Shown here: piece by piece, positions 55,502 to 64,000 of the stretch | How the letters are laid out: the number at the start of each line of letters is the position of its first letter | Position numbering within the stretch: the first letter of the stretch is position 1 | NCBI GenBank assembly: GCA_905221325.1 | Contig: CAJNCS010000006.1 | Coordinates: 130,447 to 194,446 of the forward strand | From: a bacterium | Lineage (GTDB): Bacteria; Bacillota; Bacilli; Lactobacillales; Streptococcaceae | Direction of reading: 5' to 3' | DNA length: 64,000 bases | Made by a program: the position numbers and the translations under genes | Notes under the pieces: model-generated | Seen by the model: the letters and a program-made list of their open reading frames with translations, nothing else | Databases searched by the model: none | Told to the model about the DNA's origin: nothing

Positions 55502-55792
55502 ATGAAAGCTAAGAAATTATGGATGACTGGCTTGACTGTGGCTGGTCTAAGTGCCCTCGCTTTGGGTGCCAAAAAAGCAGCAGATAACCACAAACTGATG
55601 AAGACGCAAGAAGAGTTGACCGCTATCGTGAGCGAACTTTTCTCAGATATGGGTGAGATTGCGACTCTCTATGTTCAAGTCTACGAAAGTAGCCTAGAGC
55701 GACTCGTCGGAGGCGTCATTTTCGAGGATGGCCGTCACTATACCTTTGTCTATGAAAATGAAGACCTGGTCTATGAGGAAGAAGCCTTATGA
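55502..55792 (+). CDS. DUF4651 domain membrane-anchored protein
   Basis: A 96-residue protein: MKAKKLWMTGLTVAGLSALA, an N-terminal membrane segment, then a helical and beta part (TAIVSELFSDMGEIATLYVQVYESSLERLVGGVIFEDGRHYTFVYENEDLVYEE). It is of the DUF4651 type found next to thioredoxin genes in streptococci. No ribosome binding site is seen and the -10 box lies nine bases upstream, so it may be leaderless. The frame has an ATG three codons earlier, inside the -10. Its stop overlaps the thioredoxin start (ATGA). Confidence 0.78.
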   Translation: MKAKKLWMTGLTVAGLSALALGAKKAADNHKLMKTQEELTAIVSELFSDMGEIATLYVQVYESSLERLVGGVIFEDGRHYTFVYENEDLVYEEEAL

Positions 55793-56106
55793 TTATTCCC
55801 AGTAGTATAGAAGAGCTAGCAGGTTTTGTCGAGCAAGATGGCAAGAAGGTCTTTCTTTTTGTGGCGGATTGGTGCGGTGATTGTCGTTATATCTATCCTG
55901 CCTTGCCAGAGATTGAGGAGACAAATCCAGAGTTCACCTTTATTCGAGTGGACCGAGATCAGTATCTGGATCTGGCCAAAATCTGGGATGTTTACGGGAT
56001 TCCTAGCCTTGTTGTTCTAGAAAAGGACAAGGAAATCGGTCGTTTTGTCAATCGCGACCGTAAAAGCAAGGAACAAATTAACGACTTTTTAGCAGGACTG
56101 AAATAG
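55789..56106 (+). CDS. Thioredoxin family protein
   Basis: A 105-residue thioredoxin-fold protein with the active site ADWCGDCRYIYPAL (CGDC) near residue 29 and the cis-Pro in VYGIPSLVVLEKD. CGDC instead of CGPC suggests reductase or bacilliredoxin-like behaviour rather than the main thioredoxin. It is translationally coupled to the DUF4651 gene and followed 15 bp later by the YtpR gene, a group that recurs in streptococci. Confidence 0.9.
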   Translation: MIIPSSIEELAGFVEQDGKKVFLFVADWCGDCRYIYPALPEIEETNPEFTFIRVDRDQYLDLAKIWDVYGIPSLVVLEKDKEIGRFVNRDRKSKEQINDFLAGLK

Positions 56107-56121
56107 GAGAAAAGGGAAACA

Positions 56122-56748
56122 ATGATTTTTACATATAACAAAGAGCATGTCGGCGATGTCCTTATGGTCATCGTGAAAAATAGCGGAGATGCCAAACTGG
56201 ACGTGGAGCGCAAAGGCAAAGTAGCCCGTGTTTTCCTCAAAGAAAATGGAGAAACAGTGGCTTGGAATATTTTCGAAGTTTCAAGTTTGTTTGAAATTGC
56301 AGAGCGTGGTCAAGTCTTTTTGACAGATGAACAAGTAGAACGTTTGAACCAAGAATTGCGAGCGGAAGGCTTTGCAGAAGAAATTGTCAATGACAAAGAA
56401 CCTAAGTTTGTTGTCGGTGAGATTATCGAGATGGTAGCTCATCCAGATAGTGACCACCTCAACATCTGCCAAGTTGCAGTCGCAAGTGACAAGACAGTGC
56501 AAATCGTGGCAGGAGCACCTAATGCGCGTGTTGGGTTGAAAACCATTGTAGCTCTTTCTGGAGCGATGATGCCAAAAGGCAATCTCATTTTTCCAGGCGA
56601 GCTTCGTGGTGAAAAGAGTTTTGGCATGATGTGTAGCCCTCGTGAATTGCATTTGCTAAATGCTCCGCAAAAACGTGGGATTATTGAATTATCAGAAGAC
56701 CAAGTTGTTGGAACTCCATTTGACCCAGCTAAACACTGGACTGCCTAG
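56122..56748 (+). CDS. ytpR: YtpR family tRNA-binding protein
   Basis: A 208-residue protein with an N-terminal YtpR domain and a C-terminal OB-fold tRNA-binding domain of the EMAP/PheT-N type (about 95-200: VVGEIIEMVAHPDSDHLNICQVAVAS ... GEKSFGMMCSPRELHL). Such free-standing domains bind structured RNA; the exact partner is unknown. Third gene of the operon, preceded by AGGAGAAAAGGG. Confidence 0.92.
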   Translation: MIFTYNKEHVGDVLMVIVKNSGDAKLDVERKGKVARVFLKENGETVAWNIFEVSSLFEIAERGQVFLTDEQVERLNQELRAEGFAEEIVNDKEPKFVVGEIIEMVAHPDSDHLNICQVAVASDKTVQIVAGAPNARVGLKTIVALSGAMMPKGNLIFPGELRGEKSFGMMCSPRELHLLNAPQKRGIIELSEDQVVGTPFDPAKHWTA

Positions 56749-56789
56749 GAAATTGTCAGTATCTGATACACCAGATAGAGGGGGATAAG

Positions 56790-57551
56790 ATGGCGAAAAA
56801 TGTAGTGATTACAGGAGCGACCTCAGGAATCGGTGAAGCGATTGCGCGTGCTTATCTGGAGCAGGGGGTGAATGTCGTCCTAACTGGGCGACGGACAGAC
56901 AGACTAGAAGCCCTCAAGTCGGAATTTGCAGAAACTTTTCCAAATCAAACAGTTTGGATCTTTCCACTGGATGTCACGGATATGACCATGGTCAAGACTG
57001 TCTGCTCCGATATTTTGGAAACGATAGGTAAGATTGATATCTTGGTCAATAACGCCGGACTGGCTCTTGGCTTGGCTCCCTATCAAGACTATGAAGAATT
57101 GGATATGCTGACCATGTTGGATACCAATGTCAAGGGTTTGATGGCAGTTACTCGCTGTTTCTTGCCTTCTATGGTAGCAGCCAATCAAGGTCATATTATC
57201 AATATGGGATCGACCGCAGGAATCTATGCCTATGCTGGGGCAGCTGTTTACTCAGCCACCAAGGCTGCAGTCAAGACTTTTTCAGATGGACTGCGAATTG
57301 ATACCATTGCGACAGATATCAAGGTGACCACCATTCAGCCTGGAATTGTTGAAACAGATTTTTCTGCGGTACGTTTTCATGGTGACAAAGAGCGTGCTGC
57401 GACCGTCTATCAGGGAATTGAAGCCTTGCAAGCTCAGGATATCGCAGACACTGTTGTCTATGTGACCAGTCAACCCCGTCGGGTGCAGATTACAGATATG
57501 ACTATTATGGCCAATCAACAGGCGACAGGTTTCATGGTTCATAAAAAATAA
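56790..57551 (+). CDS. SDR family oxidoreductase
   Basis: A 253-residue short-chain dehydrogenase. The NADP site is VVITGATSGIGEAIA (about 5-19) with Arg in TGRRTDRLE, then NNAG at about 87, the catalytic Ser in NMGSTAG and YSATK (Tyr-x-x-x-Lys) near 154-158. The sequence resembles YdfG-like 3-hydroxy acid/serine dehydrogenases; the substrate is not determined. AGGGGGATAAG precedes the ATG. It ends at a terminator. Confidence 0.93.
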   Translation: MAKNVVITGATSGIGEAIARAYLEQGVNVVLTGRRTDRLEALKSEFAETFPNQTVWIFPLDVTDMTMVKTVCSDILETIGKIDILVNNAGLALGLAPYQDYEELDMLTMLDTNVKGLMAVTRCFLPSMVAANQGHIINMGSTAGIYAYAGAAVYSATKAAVKTFSDGLRIDTIATDIKVTTIQPGIVETDFSAVRFHGDKERAATVYQGIEALQAQDIADTVVYVTSQPRRVQITDMTIMANQQATGFMVHKK

Positions 57552-57563
57552 AAAATTTTCTCG

Positions 57564-57591
57564 AAAAGTTACAAATTTTTGTAACTTTTTT
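57564..57591 (+). terminator. Terminator of the SDR operon
   Basis: AAAAGTTAC (57564-57572) pairs with GTAACTTTT (57581-57589), followed by T. It abuts the competence box of ssbB. Confidence 0.88.
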
Positions 57592-57599
57592 TGATTGTC

Positions 57600-57607
57600 T
57601 GCGAATA
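57600..57607 (+). promoter_or_regulatory. Competence (SigX/ComX) cin-box of ssbB
   Basis: TGCGAATA matches the cin-box TACGAATA with one change and has a T-rich region upstream. It lies 21 bp before the ssbB start. No sigma-A promoter is seen. Confidence 0.82.
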
Positions 57608-57627
57608 GATAAGTAGGAGGATGAAAA

Positions 57628-58023
57628 ATGTATAATAAAGTTATCTTGATCGGGCGTTTGACGTCTACACCAGAACTGCACAAAACCAACAATGACAAGT
57701 CAGTGGCGCGTGCAACTATCGCTGTGAACCGTCGTTACAAAGACCAAAATGGGGAACGTGAAGCTGACTTTGTCAATCTGGTTCTTTGGGGAAAATTAGC
57801 TGAAACCATGGCAAGTTACGCAACCAAAGGTAGTCTTATTTCTGTTGATGGGGAGTTGCGTACCCGTCGCTTTGAGAAAAATGGTCATATGAACTATGTG
57901 ACTGAAGTTCTCGCCACAGGATTCCAACTCTTGGAAAGTCGTGCCCAACGTGCTATGCGTGAAAATAATGCAGGACAGGATTTGGCAGACCTGGTCTTGG
58001 AAGAGGAAGAATTGCCATTTTAA
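57628..58023 (+). CDS. ssbB: Competence-induced single-stranded DNA-binding protein SsbB
   Basis: A 131-residue single-domain SSB (MYNKVILIGRLTSTPELHKT ... VNLVLWGKLAETMASYATKGSLISVDGELRTRRFE), shorter than the housekeeping SsbA because the linker is cut, and ending EEEELPF-like (DLVLEEEELPF), the tip that recruits partner proteins. The cin-box upstream shows it is a late competence gene. It coats incoming single strands during transformation. AGGAGG stands before the ATG. Confidence 0.95.
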   Translation: MYNKVILIGRLTSTPELHKTNNDKSVARATIAVNRRYKDQNGEREADFVNLVLWGKLAETMASYATKGSLISVDGELRTRRFEKNGHMNYVTEVLATGFQLLESRAQRAMRENNAGQDLADLVLEEEELPF

Positions 58024-58029
58024 GTAGTG

Positions 58030-58057
58030 AAAAGTCTGAGTTGGTCTCAGGCTTTTT
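58030..58057 (+). terminator. Terminator of ssbB
   Basis: AAAAGTCTGAG (58030-58040) pairs with CTCAGGCTTTTT (58046-58057), with one wobble pair. Confidence 0.88.
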
Positions 58058-58082
58058 ATCTTGAGAAATTCAAACTTTTTTC

Positions 58083-58148
58083 TTGACTATTTCTGACCAA
58101 GTGATACAATAGAACTATAAATTAGCACTCGGTTACAAAGAGTGCTAA
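58083..58148 (+). promoter_or_regulatory. groESL promoter with CIRCE operator
   Basis: TTGACT (58083-58088), 16 bp, TACAAT (58105-58110), then an exact CIRCE TTAGCACTC-N9-GAGTGCTAA at 58122-58148, for repression by HrcA. Confidence 0.95.
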
Positions 58149-58178
58149 TAATATGTAGTTCATCATGGAGGAAAACAG

Positions 58179-58463
58179 ATGTTGAAACCATTAGGAGACC
58201 GTGTGGTCTTGAAAATCGAAGAAAAAGAACAAACTGTTGGAGGCTTTGTCCTTGCAGGATCAGCTCAAGAAAAAACAAAAACAGCCCAAGTTGTAGCTAC
58301 TGGACAAGGTGTTCGTACCTTGAATGGTGACTTGGTGGCTCCAAGCGTTAAGCCTGGAGACCGTGTCTTAGTTGAAGCCCACGCAGGTCTTGATGTCAAA
58401 GATGGCGATGAAAAGTACATTATCGTAGGCGAAGCTAACATTTTGGCTATCATTGAAGAATAG
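58179..58463 (+). CDS. groES: Co-chaperonin GroES
   Basis: A 94-residue cap of the GroEL folding chamber. It shows [22 protein letters not shown], the mobile loop [19 protein letters not shown], and [16 protein letters not shown] at the end. Normal length. Behind a CIRCE-controlled promoter, 15 bp before groEL. Confidence 0.97.
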   Translation: MLKPLGDRVVLKIEEKEQTVGGFVLAGSAQEKTKTAQVVATGQGVRTLNGDLVAPSVKPGDRVLVEAHAGLDVKDGDEKYIIVGEANILAIIEE

Positions 58464-60101
<1,638 letters not shown>

Positions 60102-60121
60102 AAGTAACTTATAAAAAACAC

Positions 60122-60150
60122 AAAAGGAGGGAACATGCATCCCTCCTTTT
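60122..60150 (+). terminator. Terminator of groESL
   Basis: AAAAGGAGGGA (60122-60132) pairs perfectly with TCCCTCCTTTT (60140-60150). Confidence 0.93.
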
Positions 60151-60226
60151 ATGGTTTTCTCTTCTAAAATTGATTTGAGCTCTCCTAACTTATATGATAA
60201 AATAAGACTAGAAGAAGGAGAAGAAC

Positions 60227-60994
60227 ATGATTGATGTAGAAGAAATTCTGAGCAAGATGAATCCCAACCAGAAGATTAATTATGACCGTGTTATGCAAAA
60301 AATGGTTCAAGTTTGGGAGAAAAATGAGCAACGTCCCGCTATTCTCATGCATGTTTGCTGTGCTCCTTGTAGTACCTATACCCTAGAATATCTGACCAAG
60401 TACGCTGATGTGACCATCTATTTTGCCAATTCCAATATCCATCCCAAGGCAGAATACCACAAGCGGGCTTACGTCACCAAGAAATTTGTCAGTGATTTCA
60501 ATGAGCAAACAGGAAATACGGTCCAGTACATAGAAGCGCCTTATGAACCCAATGAATATCGGAAGTTAGTCAGAGGACTGGAAGAAGAACCAGAAGGTGG
60601 TGATCGTTGCAAGGTTTGTTTTGATTACCGTTTGGACAAAACAGCACAGGTAGCTATGGACTTGGGCTTTGACTACTTTGGTTCAGCTTTGACCATCAGT
60701 CCCCATAAGAATTCTCAAACCATCAACAGCATCGGAATTGATGTACAAAAGATTTATACGACCCACTATCTTCCAAGTGATTTCAAGAAAAATCAAGGCT
60801 ACAAGCGCTCGGTGGAGATGTGCGAGGAGTATGATATTTATCGTCAATGTTATTGTGGATGCGTCTATGCAGCTCAAGCCCAGAACATTGATCTTGTTCA
60901 GGTTAAGAAGGATGCCACGGCTTTCTTGTTGGATAAGGATGTTGAAAAAGACTATTCCCACATCAAGTTTACTGTTACTAAATTAGATATATAG
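60227..60994 (+). CDS. queH: Epoxyqueuosine reductase QueH
   Basis: A 255-residue enzyme of the QueH (DUF208) type that reduces epoxyqueuosine to queuosine in tRNA. Paired cysteines expected to hold an iron-sulphur cluster are seen in HVCCAPCSTY, RCKVCFDYRL and CYCGCVYA. GAAGGAGAAGAAC precedes the ATG. It stands alone between terminators. No other queuosine gene is in the window, so salvage of precursor from outside is possible. Confidence 0.93.
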   Translation: MIDVEEILSKMNPNQKINYDRVMQKMVQVWEKNEQRPAILMHVCCAPCSTYTLEYLTKYADVTIYFANSNIHPKAEYHKRAYVTKKFVSDFNEQTGNTVQYIEAPYEPNEYRKLVRGLEEEPEGGDRCKVCFDYRLDKTAQVAMDLGFDYFGSALTISPHKNSQTINSIGIDVQKIYTTHYLPSDFKKNQGYKRSVEMCEEYDIYRQCYCGCVYAAQAQNIDLVQVKKDATAFLLDKDVEKDYSHIKFTVTKLDI

Positions 60995-61000
60995 AAAGCA

Positions 61001-61025
61001 ACCCAGCTGAAAAGCTGGGTTTTTC
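61001..61025 (+). terminator. Terminator of queH
   Basis: ACCCAGCT (61001-61008) pairs with AGCTGGGT (61013-61020), followed by five T. Confidence 0.9.
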
Positions 61026-61028
61026 AAA

Positions 61029-61056
61029 TAAAAAAACCAGGGCTCTCACCCCAGTT
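61029..61056 (-). terminator. Terminator of the DUF402 gene
   Basis: On the minus strand AACTGGGG (61056-61049) pairs with the GCCCTGGTT arm (two wobble pairs), followed by a T run. Confidence 0.65.
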
Positions 61057-61064
61057 TGACAACT

Positions 61065-61598
61065 TTACCGATTCTTTAGTTCTATGTAGCGTTTGTACCA
61101 AATGTTGACATAGGCCTCTGAGAAAGGACCGCGTCCATTGTTAATCCAATCAACAAGGATTTTAACATGCTCTTTCAAAATATAGTCTAAATCATCAGGA
61201 TACTTCATTTTGCGTTTATGGCGCTCATACTCTTCAACGTCCAAGAGACGCTTTTCGCCATCAGTGAAGACCTTGACATCCAAATCATAATCAATGTATT
61301 TCAGGGCTTCCTCATCTAGATAGTAGGGGCTGGCCATATTGCAATAGTAGGAAATCCCATTATCACGAATCATGGCAATGATATTAAACCAATATTTTTT
61401 GTGAAAGTAAACAATAGCCGGTTCTCGAGTTACCCAACGACGACCGTCACTTTCGGTAACAAGTGTGTGGTCGTTGACGCCAATAATAGCGTTCTCTGTT
61501 GTTTTTAGTACCATGGTGTCCCGCCAAGTACGGTGGAGACTCCCATCATGCTTATAACTTTGAATTGTAATAAAGTCGCCTTCTTTTGGAAGTTTCAT
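61065..61598 (-). CDS. DUF402 nucleoside tri/diphosphate phosphatase
   Basis: A 177-residue protein of the DUF402/Ntdp type: [74 protein letters not shown] and a C-terminal helical tail. The Asp cluster (IDYDLDVKV) fits a metal-binding site. Homologues such as staphylococcal Ntdp hydrolyse nucleoside tri- and diphosphates. AAAAGAAGG precedes the ATG. It is read towards queH and probably shares a transcript with recX upstream, 88 bp away. Confidence 0.88.
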   Translation of the reverse strand: MKLPKEGDFITIQSYKHDGSLHRTWRDTMVLKTTENAIIGVNDHTLVTESDGRRWVTREPAIVYFHKKYWFNIIAMIRDNGISYYCNMASPYYLDEEALKYIDYDLDVKVFTDGEKRLLDVEEYERHKRKMKYPDDLDYILKEHVKILVDWINNGRGPFSEAYVNIWYKRYIELKNR

Positions 61599-61686
61599 AA
61601 CTAACCAACTTTCTACAATTTATAAGTTTATCATCTACTATTATATCATAAATTGGTCTAATTTTTTTGAATTTTACACGAAAATG

Positions 61687-62463
61687 TTAAAGATATTCTC
61701 TGAGAGCGCTTGCTATATCCGAAAAATCATAGCCTTTTCTAGCTAAAACTTGAGTCAATCGTTGCTTTAGTTCGTAACCTTCATATTTGCGAGCGTATTT
61801 AGTATATTGTTTGTCTAACTCTTTAAAAATGAGTTCTTGAGTTGTTTCTTGATCAACTTGACTGTCCAAGTCATCAAAGGCACTTTTAGCATCAGCATAG
61901 GAGAAGCCCTTGTTAGTTAAGTTTTGAATAATCTTATCTTGCAAAGCGCGAGCAGGAAGCTTTCCCGTGTATTTTTTAAGTAGTTTTTCCGCCACACGTT
62001 GAGCGACCTCTGTAAGATCAAAATCCTTTAGAACATCTTCAATAGTTGATTTAGCAACTCCTTTTTGAGACAGTTTCTGAGCCAGCATATAAGGCCCCTT
62101 ATCTCCAGAAAGTTGATTGGCATTGACGATAGAGTAGGCATACTGACGATCATTAATCCACTTATCTTCTTTAAGATTAGCGATAACTTGACTAGTGATT
62201 TTTTCATCAAGATCATACTTTTTCAGATACTCTCTCACTTCCTTTTCAGTACGAGCCTTGAAGGATAAATGGTAGAGAGCGAGGTTCTTACCATAAGAAA
62301 ACTGAGCAAAGTCCTGAATCTCGGTAAGTTCTTCTTTACTAATGGCCTTATCTCGAGTTAGCATAAAACGGACAATGGTATCCTCCGTGATATAAGAGGT
62401 TTGCTGTCCATCTAGTTCCATCAAGTAGAAACGTTTTTTCTTTTCAAGTTTTGTGATTTTCAT
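61687..62463 (-). CDS. recX: Recombination regulator RecX
   Basis: A 258-residue protein made of tandem three-helix RecX repeats (for example [30 protein letters not shown] and [29 protein letters not shown]). It binds the RecA filament groove and tunes its activity. The frame is open from 62556, but the family starts [12 protein letters not shown] at 62463. TATAAT ends only six bases before that ATG, so the mRNA may start at the initiation codon. Divergent from rlmD, 37 bp apart. Confidence 0.94.
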   Translation of the reverse strand: MKITKLEKKKRFYLMELDGQQTSYITEDTIVRFMLTRDKAISKEELTEIQDFAQFSYGKNLALYHLSFKARTEKEVREYLKKYDLDEKITSQVIANLKEDKWINDRQYAYSIVNANQLSGDKGPYMLAQKLSQKGVAKSTIEDVLKDFDLTEVAQRVAEKLLKKYTGKLPARALQDKIIQNLTNKGFSYADAKSAFDDLDSQVDQETTQELIFKELDKQYTKYARKYEGYELKQRLTQVLARKGYDFSDIASALREYL

Positions 62464-62500
62464 AGTTCTATTATACCCTAAAATGTGATAAGATAGGGGT

Positions 62501-63883
62501 ATGAATCTGAAAGTTAAACAAAAAATACCTTTAAAAATCAAGCGGATGGGTATCAATGGTGAGGGAATCGGTTTCTACCAGAAAACCCTCGTTTTTGTGC
62601 CAGGCGCCCTCAAAGGAGAAGACATCTATTGTCAGATTACTTCTATTAAACGAAACTTTGTTGAAGCAAAATTACTAAAGGTTAATAAGAAGTCGAAATT
62701 TCGAGTCGTACCGGCTTGTACGATTTATAATGAATGTGGCGGTTGCCAGATCATGCATCTTCATTACGATAAACAGCTAGAGTTCAAAACGGATTTGCTC
62801 CATCAAGCCCTGAAAAAATTTGCTCCTGCAGGATATGAAAACTATGAAATCCGTCCAACTATCGGAATGCAGGAACCAAAGTACTACCGTGCTAAGTTGC
62901 AATTTCAAACTCGGAAATTTAAAAATCAGGTCAAAGCAGGTTTGTATGCGCAAAACTCTCATTATCTCGTAGAGTTGAAAGACTGTTTGGTACAAGATAA
63001 GGAAACCCAAGTGATTGCGAATCGCCTAGCTGAGCTTCTCACTTATCATCAAATTCCCATCACCGATGAGAGAAAAACGCTCGGTGTTCGCACCATCATG
63101 GTACGCCGAGCGAGAAAAACGGGTCAAGTTCAGATTATCATTGTCACAAATCGCCAGCTTAATTTAAATCAACTGGTCAAAGACTTAGTCAATGATTTTC
63201 CAGAAGTTGTCACGGTTGCTGTCAATACAAATACATCAAAAACAAGTGAAATCTATGGTGAAAAGACGGAAATTATCTGGGGTCAAGAGAGTATTCAAGA
63301 AGGAGTACTTGGCTATGAGTTTTCTCTCTCCCCTCGAGCTTTCTATCAGCTTAATCCTGAGCAGACAGAAATTCTCTATAGTGAAGCAGTTAAAGCTCTG
63401 GATGTCAGCGAAGAGGATCATCTGATTGATGCCTATTGCGGTGTTGGGACGATCGGATTTGCCTTCGCAAATAAGGTCAAGAGTCTCAGAGGGATGGATA
63501 TTATTCCAGAAGCCATAGAAGATGCCAAGCGAAATGCTCAAAAAATGGGGTTTGACAATACCCATTACGAAGCGGGGACAGCAGAAGAGATTATTCCACG
63601 CTGGTATCAAGAAGGCTACCGAGCGGATGCCTTGATAGTCGATCCTCCTCGTACAGGCTTAGATGATAAGCTACTGGATATCATTCTGACCTATGTTCCA
63701 GAAAAAATGGTCTATGTATCTTGCAATGTTTCGACCTTGGCACGAGATTTGGTTAAACTAGTAAAAGTCTATGACCTCCAGTATATCCAGTCGGTCGATA
63801 TGTTTCCCCACACTGCACGAACAGAAGCAGTGGTTAAGTTAGTGAAGAAAAGAAAAATCAACTTCACTGAAAAAAGTTCTTGA
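62501..63883 (+). CDS. rlmD: 23S rRNA (uracil-5-)-methyltransferase RlmD type
   Basis: A 460-residue RumA/TrmA-family enzyme. The N-terminal TRAM domain (about 5-60) is followed by an iron-sulphur motif with [10 protein letters not shown] (about 75-84) and a C-terminal methyltransferase domain with [27 protein letters not shown] and the catalytic Cys in [13 protein letters not shown]. It methylates a uridine of 23S rRNA; which of the streptococcal paralogues (RlmCD) this is cannot be settled here. Ribosome binding site AGGGG. Its stop lies within the tRNA promoter. Confidence 0.9.
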   Translation: MNLKVKQKIPLKIKRMGINGEGIGFYQKTLVFVPGALKGEDIYCQITSIKRNFVEAKLLKVNKKSKFRVVPACTIYNECGGCQIMHLHYDKQLEFKTDLLHQALKKFAPAGYENYEIRPTIGMQEPKYYRAKLQFQTRKFKNQVKAGLYAQNSHYLVELKDCLVQDKETQVIANRLAELLTYHQIPITDERKTLGVRTIMVRRARKTGQVQIIIVTNRQLNLNQLVKDLVNDFPEVVTVAVNTNTSKTSEIYGEKTEIIWGQESIQEGVLGYEFSLSPRAFYQLNPEQTEILYSEAVKALDVSEEDHLIDAYCGVGTIGFAFANKVKSLRGMDIIPEAIEDAKRNAQKMGFDNTHYEAGTAEEIIPRWYQEGYRADALIVDPPRTGLDDKLLDIILTYVPEKMVYVSCNVSTLARDLVKLVKVYDLQYIQSVDMFPHTARTEAVVKLVKKRKINFTEKSS

Positions 63884-63907
63884 CAAAGGTAAAAAAGTAG
63901 GTATAAT
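63880..63907 (+). promoter_or_regulatory. Promoter of tRNA-Glu
   Basis: TTGACA (63880-63885) overlaps the rlmD stop codon; 16 bp later TATAAT stands at 63902-63907. Confidence 0.9.
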
Positions 63908-63928
63908 AGAAAGAGTTGAAAAGCTCAA

Positions 63929-64000
63929 GGTCCGTTGGTCAAGGGGTTAAGACACCGCCTTTTCACGGCGGTAACACGGGTTCGAATCCCGTACGGACTA
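63929..64000 (+). tRNA. tRNA-Glu (anticodon TTC)
   Basis: A 72-base cloverleaf reaching the window edge. The acceptor stem GGTCCGT pairs with ACGGACT (one G-U), the anticodon arm is CCGCC-TTTTCAC-GGCGG with anticodon TTC, and the T arm is CGGGTTCGAATCCCG. CCA is not encoded before the window ends. Confidence 0.96.

Overview
The window is a 64 kb, low-GC chromosomal stretch of a mitis-group Streptococcus (Streptococcus mitis, S. oralis or a close relative of S. pneumoniae). The evidence is a YSIRK/LPXTG endo-beta-N-acetylglucosaminidase, BOX repeats, a complete blp bacteriocin locus with a BlpC-type pheromone, a competence-type ssbB promoter, and proteins that look nearly identical to pneumococcal ones. 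The gene order is pneumococcus-like in blocks. As I remember the S. pneumoniae map, rpoE-pyrG and the ssbB-groESL-rlmD block lie elsewhere there, so this is probably not S. pneumoniae itself.

Layout. 1-12 kb: a truncated Na/Pi cotransporter, a 1574-residue GH85 surface glycosidase, pgk, a FUSC-like membrane protein, glnR-glnA with a perfect GlnR operator, and a PadR/DUF2812 cluster. 12-18 kb: the heat-shock operon hrcA-grpE-dnaK-(two extra genes)-dnaJ with two CIRCE operators. 18-22 kb: small genes, a HIT protein, the EcsAB-like ABC transporter and two BOX elements.

21.7-37 kb: the blp quorum-sensing bacteriocin island. blpT, blpS-blpR-blpH (regulation) and blpA-blpB-blpC (an intact exporter and the pheromone) are followed by a mosaic of bacteriocin and immunity cassettes. 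Most cassettes have their own BlpR operator (two direct repeats 21 nt apart) and share a conserved 5' leader. Seven double-glycine-type peptides are visible. One is a pediocin-like (class IIa) bacteriocin with an adjoining class IIa-type immunity protein. A wall-anchored thioredoxin-like protein is under the same control. A roughly 327 bp duplication, a nonsense-mutated CPBP protease gene and a gene fragment show that the island is being shuffled.

37-47 kb: ccrZ-trmB, rimP-nusA-ylxR-ylxQ-infB, rbfA, and DUF1858, DUF438, DUF1912 and HhH proteins. 46.7-52.5 kb: a T-box leader drives a GNAT acetyltransferase, an AT-rich membrane protein and valS; next comes an AT-rich pair made of a membrane/coiled-coil protein and a Panacea (DUF4065) protein. 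52.7-64 kb: rpoE; pyrG with a GGGC-start attenuator; DUF4651, thioredoxin, YtpR and SDR genes; ssbB; groESL with CIRCE; queH; DUF402; recX; rlmD; and a tRNA-Glu ending at the window edge.

The most unusual observations are: a roughly 135 bp structured element present twice in opposite orientation (grpE-dnaK and infB-rbfA gaps), whose stems differ in sequence yet remain paired; the class IIa bacteriocin inside a blp locus; the Panacea-linked pair; and the modular architecture and scars of the blp island.
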